From: SHYR01 sp036013055
GTDB lineage: Bacteria > Chloroflexota > Dehalococcoidia > UBA2979
Assembly: GCA_036013055.1 (NCBI GenBank)
Contig: DASCQM010000014.1
Location: 89,200 to 153,199, forward strand
Length of the DNA stretch: 64,000 bases
Reading direction: 5' to 3'
Part shown: in pieces, positions 56,386 through 64,000 of the stretch
Position numbering within the stretch: position 1 is the stretch's first letter
Layout of the letters: each line of letters starts with the position of its first letter
Position numbers and translations under genes: made by a program
Notes under the pieces: generated by a model
Database searches by the model: none
What the model saw: only the letters and a program-made list of their open reading frames with translations
What the model was told of the DNA's origin: nothing

Positions 56386-57446
56386 GCGACGGGCGGTCGC
56401 GCTTCATTCTTGAGCGTTACGCAGATGTGCTCCCGGTCACCGATGCGACGCCGCGCCGCACGCTCGGCGAGGGTGGCACCCCCCTCGTGCGCTCGAAGCG
56501 GCTCGGGGATGAGCTGGGCCTCGATGCGCTCTACTTCAAGCTCGAATCGACGAACCCGACCGGCTCATTCAAGGACCGCGGCATGGTCGTCGCGGTGGCG
56601 AAGGCCGTCGAAGAGGGTGCGACCGCGGTGATGTGCGCCTCCACCGGCAACACCAGCGCCTCGGCGGCAGCATACGCAGCGGCCTACGGCTTGAGCGCGT
56701 ACGTGATCGTGCCGGCCGGCCGCATCGCCCTCGGCAAGCTCGCGCAGGCGACGGCGCACGGCGCGGAGATCGTGCAGATCGAAGGATCGTTCGACGATGC
56801 GCTTGAGATTGCGCTCGTGCTCTCGGAGCGCCACAACATCGCGCTCGTGAACTCCGTCAATCCGTACCGCATCGAGGGGCAGAAGACTGGTGCCTTCGAG
56901 ATCGTCGATGAGCTGGGCGAGGCGCCATCGATCCTCTCGATCCCGGTCGGCAACGCCGGCAACATCACCGCCTACTGGCGGGGGTTCGAGCAGTGCTATC
57001 AGCTTGAGCGCGCCGCGAGCCGCCCTCGGATGTGGGGATTCCAGGCCGCCGGTGCCGCCCCGCTGGTGAGCGGAGCGCCGGTCGAGCAGCCGGAGACGAT
57101 CGCTACAGCGATCCGCATCGGCAACCCCGCGTCGTGGAAGGGTGCCGTCGGGGCGCGCGACGACTCGGACGGGGTGATCGAGGCGGTCACCGACGACGAG
57201 ATTCTCGAGGCGTACCAGCGACTCGCGCAGGACGAGGGCGTCTTCTGTGAGCCGGCGTCGGCTGCCTCCGTTGCCGGACTCTTCTCGCGCGTGCGCGGCG
57301 GCGTCAGCCTTGCCGGGCAGACGGCTGTCTGCATCATCACCGGCTCCGGGTTGAAGGACCCAGACACCGCGATGACGATCGAGGCGGTGACCCACGAGAC
57401 GGCTGCAGAGATCGACGCGATCGAGCAGGCTCTCGGCTGGAGCTAG
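56382..57446 (+). CDS. thrC: Threonine synthase
   Basis: ThrC turns O-phosphohomoserine into threonine. This copy is the canonical short form with K64 in NPTGSFKDRGM, the STGNTSASAAAYAA loop and SIPVGNAGN phosphate site. It lies two genes after hom. The paralogue at 11689 has W in place of G and VV in place of GM around the lysine, a zinc ribbon and a SAM riboswitch, so this is the likely true threonine enzyme. thrB is not adjacent. Confidence 0.92.
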   Translation: MSDGRSRFILERYADVLPVTDATPRRTLGEGGTPLVRSKRLGDELGLDALYFKLESTNPTGSFKDRGMVVAVAKAVEEGATAVMCASTGNTSASAAAYAAAYGLSAYVIVPAGRIALGKLAQATAHGAEIVQIEGSFDDALEIALVLSERHNIALVNSVNPYRIEGQKTGAFEIVDELGEAPSILSIPVGNAGNITAYWRGFEQCYQLERAASRPRMWGFQAAGAAPLVSGAPVEQPETIATAIRIGNPASWKGAVGARDDSDGVIEAVTDDEILEAYQRLAQDEGVFCEPASAASVAGLFSRVRGGVSLAGQTAVCIITGSGLKDPDTAMTIEAVTHETAAEIDAIEQALGWS

Positions 57447-57586
57447 CCAGCGAGGAGCGGCCGGGCGGCATCCCCCGAGCGCTCGCGGTTCCGTAGCGCC
57501 GCTCACGGTCGTCTGATCCGTGCGTGCTACGATCTGCTAGAGCGTACATATCCCACGGCGACGTCCCCCGGATCTCGGAGTTCCAT

Positions 57587-58168
57587 GTGACTACTACCTC
57601 CCGATTAGGTGCCTTTGATGTTCAATCCGCCGAGGAGAGCGCGCGCGTCATGCTGCGCGCCGTCGGCGAAGATCCCGACCGCGAGGGCCTGCGCGAGACG
57701 CCGCGCCGCATCGCCGCGATGTACCAGGAGCTCTTCGAGGGGCTGAACCAGGATCCGGTAGCCGCACTCTCGGTTGGCTTCGAAGAGGGCCACGACGAGA
57801 TGGTGATCTTGCGTTCGATCCCGTTCTATTCGATGTGTGAGCATCACTTTCTCCCGTTCCACGGCGAAGCGGCGGTGGGGTATCTGCCTGCTGGCCGCAT
57901 CGTGGGGCTCTCGAAGATCGCGCGCGCGCTCGAGATCTTCGCGCGCCGCCCGCAGGTGCAGGAGCGGTTGACGACGCAGCTCGCGGAGTGCATCGGCGAC
58001 GTGCTGGACGCACGGGGCGTCGGTGTCGTGATCGAGGCGGAGCACACCTGCATGACGGCTCGCGGCATCAAGAAGCCGGGCTCGCGGATGGTGACTTCGG
58101 CGATGCGAGGGCTCTTCCGCGATGACGTGAACACGCGGCAGGAGTTCCTGGGTCTGATCCAGCACTGA
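57587..58168 (+). CDS. folE: GTP cyclohydrolase I
   Basis: FolE makes dihydroneopterin triphosphate, the first step of folate synthesis. Zinc and active-site motifs SMCEHHFLPFHG and EAEHTCMTARGIKKPGS are present. Length is 193. GTG 57587 follows CTCGGAG; the -10 TACGAT at 57528-57533 lies after the earlier in-frame start, which excludes it. Confidence 0.93.
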   Translation: MTTTSRLGAFDVQSAEESARVMLRAVGEDPDREGLRETPRRIAAMYQELFEGLNQDPVAALSVGFEEGHDEMVILRSIPFYSMCEHHFLPFHGEAAVGYLPAGRIVGLSKIARALEIFARRPQVQERLTTQLAECIGDVLDARGVGVVIEAEHTCMTARGIKKPGSRMVTSAMRGLFRDDVNTRQEFLGLIQH

Positions 58169-58236
58169 TCGCCTCTTCGCGTACCATTCGACTAACGACC
58201 ACCTGACAGAGACGCTTCAGAGAGAAGACGGTACGA

Positions 58237-59520
58237 ATGCGCCCGACCCGCGTCGCCATGCTCTCGCTCCACACATCGCCGCTCGCGCCGCTCGGTGGCA
58301 GCAAGGCCGGCGGCATGAACCTCTACGTGCGACGCATCACCGAGCGCTTGAGCGCGTTGGGCGTGGCCGTCGATGTCTTCACGCGCCGCGTTGACGTTGA
58401 TTCGCCTGACGTCGAAGAACTCGCGCCCGGCGCGCGCCTGATCCAGATCACCGCCGGTGCGGCCGAACCGATCGATAACGACCGCCTGATCATGACCGTC
58501 GAACAGTTCGCCGAGGGCGTTGAGGCCTTCCGCAGCAGCGAGGGCGTCCGCTACGACGTGGTTCACTCGCACTACTGGCTCTCGATCGCGGCCGGGGACC
58601 GGCTGGTCGCCGGCTGGGCCAGGCCCCACCGGAACGTCCCGCATCTCGCGATGTTCCACACGCTGGGCGATATCAAGCTGCGCGCGCGTGCCTCCGAGCA
58701 CGAGCCAGAGGTGCGGCTTGATGCCGAACGTGCGCTTGTCCACTCCGTCGATCGTGTCGTCGCGGCGACCGAGCATGAGCGCCGCATGCTGGCGCAGCTT
58801 TACCGCGTCGAACGCGAGCGAGTCAGCGTGACCCCGCTTGGCGTAGACATGGATCAGTTCCAGCCGCGCGACCGCGCAGAGGCGCGAAGTGAACTCGGAC
58901 TGCCCGCGGACGGACGCATCCTGCTTGCCGTCGGTCGCGTCGAGCCGCTGAAGGGCTTCGACATCCTGATTCGCGCGCTGGCGGACATGACCGAGGACGA
59001 GGACGTCACGCTCGTGATCCTCGGCGGCGACGAGCGCGCGGCAACCGAGTTCGCACGCCTCACGGCGATCGCGGAAGAGGTCGGCGTGGCATCGAGGGTG
59101 ATGCTTCCCGGCGCGACGCAACACGAGCGCCTTGCGAAGTACTACAACGCCGCGGATGTCGTGGTGATCCCGTCGTTCTACGAGTCATTCGGCCTCGTGG
59201 CGCTGGAGGCGATGGCGTCGGGCGTCCCGGTCGTCGCGTCGCGCGTCGGCGGGTTGCCGTCGACGGTGGCGGATGGCCGCACCGGGTATCTGATCTCGTG
59301 GCGCTGCCCGGAGCCGTTTGCGGAGAAGCTCGACCTGCTGCTCACGAACGAGGGCCTGCGCAGCGCGCTCGGCAGTGCCGGGGTGACTGCGGCGGAGCGG
59401 TTCGCGTGGGAGAAGGTTGCGGCATCGCTGATCGATCTCTATGAAGAGGTTCTGGACAGCGCACTGTCGATCGAAGGTGCAGAGCGCGATCAGCGTCCGG
59501 TGGTTGCCGGAGGGGACTAG
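58237..59520 (+). CDS. GT4 glycosyltransferase, MshA/sucrose-phosphate synthase-like
   Basis: The GT-B enzyme has LSLHTSPLAPLGGSKAGGMNLYV at the start, HSHYWLS, AVGRVEPLKGFD and the EX7E-type region ESFGLVALEAMASG. These resemble mycobacterial MshA, which starts mycothiol synthesis, and sucrose-phosphate synthases. The next gene is a LmbE deacetylase, one base overlapping, so a sugar is first attached and then N-deacetylated, as in MshA-MshB or BshA-BshB. The donor and acceptor are not known. Confidence 0.8.
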   Translation: MRPTRVAMLSLHTSPLAPLGGSKAGGMNLYVRRITERLSALGVAVDVFTRRVDVDSPDVEELAPGARLIQITAGAAEPIDNDRLIMTVEQFAEGVEAFRSSEGVRYDVVHSHYWLSIAAGDRLVAGWARPHRNVPHLAMFHTLGDIKLRARASEHEPEVRLDAERALVHSVDRVVAATEHERRMLAQLYRVERERVSVTPLGVDMDQFQPRDRAEARSELGLPADGRILLAVGRVEPLKGFDILIRALADMTEDEDVTLVILGGDERAATEFARLTAIAEEVGVASRVMLPGATQHERLAKYYNAADVVVIPSFYESFGLVALEAMASGVPVVASRVGGLPSTVADGRTGYLISWRCPEPFAEKLDLLLTNEGLRSALGSAGVTAAERFAWEKVAASLIDLYEEVLDSALSIEGAERDQRPVVAGGD

Positions 59521-60290
59521 TGACCAGTCGCACCGCAGCATCCGCCGATCAGGCCGAATCCGAACCTGACATCATCGATCAGCTCGGTCCCTCGCGGGCG
59601 ATGGTTGTGATGGCGCACCCCGACGACTGCGAGTTCATCGTCGGTGGATCCGTCGCGCTGCTCGCCTCCCGAGGCTGGGAGATCGACATCGTCGTCGCGA
59701 CCAGCGGCAACAAGGGCACGAAAGACCCCGCCGTCACCTCGCAGGACCTCGCCGGCATGCGCGAAGAAGAGCAGCGGCGCGCCTCGAAGATCCTCGGCGC
59801 GAACGACCCCACGTTCTTCGGCTTCGGTGACGGCGAACTGATCGATGACGACGAACTGCGCGGATTGATCGTGCGGCAGATACGCCTGAAGCGGCCGGAG
59901 CTCGTCTTCACCTTCGATGGCGTTCAGCCGGTGACGAATCATCGCGACCATCGACGCATCGGCATCTCGACCTACGACGCGATCTACCCGGCAGCCGACG
60001 ACCGCCTCTACGAGCCGCACCAGATCACGGAGGAGGGGCTCGAACCGCACCGCCCCGCCGCGATCCTGCTCGCGAACTCGGCAAATCCCGATTGCAGCAT
60101 CAACATCGAATCGGTGCTGCGGAAGAAGGTGCGAGGCCTGCTCGCGCACACGTCTCAGATGGGCGGCCGCACCGAGGACGACGTGCTCGAGATGTGGCGC
60201 ACCCGCGCTCGCGCCCGGCAGGCCGAGAGCGGCGAGCAGGGCGACCCTGCCTACCTGGAGCACTTTCGGCTTCAGAACTTCCGCCGCTAG
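59520..60290 (+). CDS. LmbE/PIG-L family N-acetylglucosaminyl deacetylase
   Basis: The zinc motif AHPDDCEF (with AHPDD as ligands) lies near residue 36, and NHRDHR provides the second histidine region. Related MshB and BshB remove acetyl from GlcNAc-linked intermediates of mycothiol and bacillithiol. GTG 59520 overlaps the TAG of the glycosyltransferase gene, so they are translated together. A role in a low-molecular-weight thiol is inferred. Confidence 0.85.
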   Translation: MTSRTAASADQAESEPDIIDQLGPSRAMVVMAHPDDCEFIVGGSVALLASRGWEIDIVVATSGNKGTKDPAVTSQDLAGMREEEQRRASKILGANDPTFFGFGDGELIDDDELRGLIVRQIRLKRPELVFTFDGVQPVTNHRDHRRIGISTYDAIYPAADDRLYEPHQITEEGLEPHRPAAILLANSANPDCSINIESVLRKKVRGLLAHTSQMGGRTEDDVLEMWRTRARARQAESGEQGDPAYLEHFRLQNFRR

Positions 60291-60294
60291 ATTC

Positions 60295-60311
60295 GCCCGC
60301 AGACTGCGGGC
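60295..60311 (+). terminator. Perfect GC hairpin after the LmbE gene
   Basis: GCCCGCAG and CTGCGGGC are perfect complements with a single base between, so a 7-bp stem with a three-base loop. No U-tract follows; termination is uncertain, but it lies five bases past the stop codon. Confidence 0.4.
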
Positions 60312-60413
60312 ACTCGACCGTTACGCAGCTTCGCGTTAGCTTTCTTATACGGAACGCGGGAGGTCCCGTCCGGGAAGTGCCCGCACGACTTTGCCCAGAT
60401 ACGGCAAAAGTCG

Positions 60414-60442
60414 TTGACACAACCGTATTCCATCCGTAACGT
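60414..60442 (+). promoter_or_regulatory. Sigma70 promoter of the str operon
   Basis: TTGACA (60414-60419) and TAACGT (60437-60442) have a 17-base spacer. Transcription should start near 60449, leaving a leader of about 245 bases before rpsL. Confidence 0.7.
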
Positions 60443-60448
60443 CTGAGG

Positions 60449-60694
60449 TTGCGCGTTCAGGCGCGATTCATTCTGTGTGACGGCCGGCAGGTCGGACGCG
60501 GTGAGGACCGACGGCAACGGTCGATGCACCCCCCTCTTTCGAGGGCTGTAACGACGCCGTGGCAAGGCTCATCGCTACCCCGCTAGGCCGTTTGTCGTGC
60601 CCTGCGCCCATGAGGGCTGAACCGAGAGCGAATGTCTCACGCGAGACAGAACACGCGAGACGGAAGCGTCTCAAGAGAGAGAACTGAGTAGACC
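60449..60694 (+). promoter_or_regulatory. Long structured leader of rpsL-rpsG-fusA-tuf
   Basis: No ORF is likely here. Hairpins include CCCTC-TTTC-GAGGG near 60534-60547, TGTCTC-ACGC-GAGACA (60633-60648) and GAGACG-GAAG-CGTCTC (60657-60672). The direct repeat ACGCGAGAC occurs twice, so the last two hairpins could re-pair in other ways. The structures end 22 bases before the start codon, suggesting control of translation. Confidence 0.45.
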
Positions 60695-61108
60695 GTGCCA
60701 ACGATCAATCAGCTCGTCCGTAAAGGCCGCAAGCCGGTCCAGAAGAAGACCAAGGCGCCCGCGCTGCGCTTCCGCTTCAACACGCTCAAGAACCGCATGG
60801 TGCGCAGCGCCAAGGGCTCGCCGCAGAAGCGCGGCGTCTGCACACAGGTACGCACCGTCACCCCTCGAAAGCCGAACTCGGCACTGCGCAAGGTCGCGCG
60901 TGTCCGCCTGACGAACGGCATCGAGGTCACTGCATACATCCCCGGTGAGGGCCACACGCTGCAGGAGCACTCCGTGGTGCTGATCCGCGGCGGTCGTGTC
61001 AAGGATCTCCCCGGTGTCCGTTACCACGTCGTTCGCGGTGCGCTTGATGCCACCGGCGTCGAAGAGCGCAAGCAGAGCCGTTCCAAGTATGGCACCCGGA
61101 AGACGTAG
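60695..61108 (+). CDS. rpsL: Ribosomal protein S12
   Basis: S12 lies at the decoding centre. Family motifs QKRGVCTQV, KPNSALRKVARVRLTNG and GGRVKDLPGVRYH are intact. The loop reads TPRKPNS: R58 stands where E. coli and M. tuberculosis S12 have a lysine (TPKKPNS) whose change to Arg gives streptomycin resistance. A short insert near 25-40 is like that of Bacillus S12. GTG 60695 is the start. Confidence 0.95.
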   Translation: MPTINQLVRKGRKPVQKKTKAPALRFRFNTLKNRMVRSAKGSPQKRGVCTQVRTVTPRKPNSALRKVARVRLTNGIEVTAYIPGEGHTLQEHSVVLIRGGRVKDLPGVRYHVVRGALDATGVEERKQSRSKYGTRKT

Positions 61109-61117
61109 GCGAGTCAG

Positions 61118-61585
61118 ATGCGACGATCACAGGCCAAGCGCCGCGAAATTGTTCCCGATCCCAAGTTCCAGTCGGTGGTGGTCACCTCGCTGGTGAATAA
61201 GATAATGAAGAGCGGCAAGAAGAGCGTGGCCGAGAACATCGTCTACGCCGCGATGGAGCAGATCGAAGAGCAGACCGGTCGCCGTGGCATCGACATCTTC
61301 GAGCAGGCGCTGCGCAACATCACCCCGATCATCGAGGTCAAGCCGCGCCGCGTTGGTGGTGCGACCTACCAGGTTCCGATTGATATCCGCACCGAGCGCC
61401 GTCAGGCGCTCGCGTTGCGCTGGCTGATCGACGCTGCACGTCGTCGCGGCGGGCGCTCGATGGCTGAGAAGCTCGCCGGTGAGATCCTTGATGGATCGAA
61501 CGAGGCGGGCGCGGCCGTCCGACGTAAGGAAGAAGTGCACCGTATGGCGGAGGCGAACCGCGCGTTTGCGCACTACCGCTGGTAA
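61118..61585 (+). CDS. rpsG: Ribosomal protein S7
   Basis: S7 starts assembly of the 30S head. The sequence has MRRSQAKRREIVPDP, KIMKSGKKSVAENIVY and the conserved KPRRVGGATYQVP. Length (155) is normal. It follows rpsL by nine bases. Confidence 0.95.
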   Translation: MRRSQAKRREIVPDPKFQSVVVTSLVNKIMKSGKKSVAENIVYAAMEQIEEQTGRRGIDIFEQALRNITPIIEVKPRRVGGATYQVPIDIRTERRQALALRWLIDAARRRGGRSMAEKLAGEILDGSNEAGAAVRRKEEVHRMAEANRAFAHYRW

Positions 61586-61748
61586 CGGTCATACGGGCCT
61601 GACCTCCGCCCTCGCATTGACGGGGGCGGTGCAGTCCCCGGACCGAATGAGGCAGACGAAAGCAACCAACCAAGACAACAACGACCACTGACAGCACAGG
61701 CATCAGACAACGTAGGCAGGGATAGCGGAACACAGGACTCAGACAGAA

Positions 61749-63842
<2,094 letters not shown>

Positions 63843-63878
63843 CGGCTCGAATCAACAGAGAAGTCGTAGGAGCGAGAG

Positions 63879-64000
63879 ATGGCACGAGAGCGATTTGAGC
63901 GGACGAAGCCGCACGCGAACGTCGGAACGATTGGTCACGTGGACCACGGGAAGACGACGCTGACGGCAGCGATCACGAAAGTGCTCGGTCTGAAGGGGTA
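63879..64000 (+). CDS. tuf: Elongation factor Tu (5' part)
   Basis: The first 40 codons read MARERFERTKPHANVGTIGH and continue with VDHGKTTLTAAIT, the EF-Tu start with its G1 loop. TAGGAGCG precedes ATG 63879. The gene is cut by the window end. It completes the rpsL-rpsG-fusA-tuf order. Confidence 0.95.
   Translation, partial: MARERFERTKPHANVGTIGHVDHGKTTLTAAITKVLGLKG

Overview
The window is GC-rich, densely coded bacterial chromosome with no prophage, transposon, CRISPR array, rRNA or tRNA that I can see. The gene families suggest an aerobic member of the Chloroflexota (perhaps near the Dehalococcoidia): CoxD/CoxE and XdhC maturation genes, MurT/GatD peptidoglycan amidation, a split b6-type cytochrome bc complex, CysO/CysM/Mec-type sulfur chemistry, and ribosomal proteins with long low-complexity tails. 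This placement is inference from gene content; there is no 16S gene to settle it.

Layout. 1-3804: maturation genes for a molybdenum hydroxylase (split XdhC, CoxD-like MoxR ATPase, CoxE-like VWA protein), interrupted by a minus-strand terminator and a structured intergenic element. 3899-11363: envelope and secretion genes (NHL-like membrane protein, TatA, metallo-beta-lactamase-fold hydrolase, MurT-GatD, M23 lipoprotein, Lgt, glutaredoxin-like protein). 11360-19402: a sulfur island that is the most interesting part of the window. A SAM riboswitch precedes a threonine-synthase-like enzyme, a NIL-domain protein and a ubiquitin-like sulfur carrier. An Rrf2 regulator, CysK, a sulfur-carrier/MoeB fusion, a second free carrier, a CysM of the mycobacterial type, a tandem rhodanese and a JAMM protease follow. 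Together they can load sulfur onto carrier C-termini and feed homocysteine and cysteine synthesis. 19439-22577: folP-folK and small membrane and metal-binding proteins. 22659-26845: purF-purM-purH. 27734-31705: cytochrome bc operon with a CRP-like site, a tiny membrane ORF, a Tat-type Rieske protein and a cytochrome c/cupredoxin fusion. 31823-37978: rpsU, yqeY-like, pgpH-like, purQ-purL. 37989-42511: LexA-like boxes, rplI, dnaB, a DnaD-like protein and a double-AAA+ DnaC-like loader. 42531-45703 (minus strand): MFS transporter, MoaD-MoaE fusion, tandem NUDIX. 45757-51069: comF, an unassigned protein, glyA, a nucleoside phosphorylase, an acyl-CoA dehydrogenase. 51178-52869: rpsF-ssb-rpsR. 52950-57446: PPIase, homoserine dehydrogenase, coiled-coil protein, canonical threonine synthase. 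57587-60290: folE, then a MshA-like glycosyltransferase with a LmbE deacetylase. 60414-64000: the str operon (rpsL, rpsG, fusA, start of tuf).

How it fits together. Homoserine dehydrogenase and the canonical ThrC at 54-57 kb supply and use O-phosphohomoserine. The SAM-controlled ThrC paralogue at 11.7 kb may divert the same intermediate to homocysteine with sulfur from the neighbouring carrier. The MoeB fusion and the rhodanese would charge the carriers, and the JAMM protease would release products or mature the fused carrier. Promoters are of the sigma70 type; several transcripts appear leaderless.
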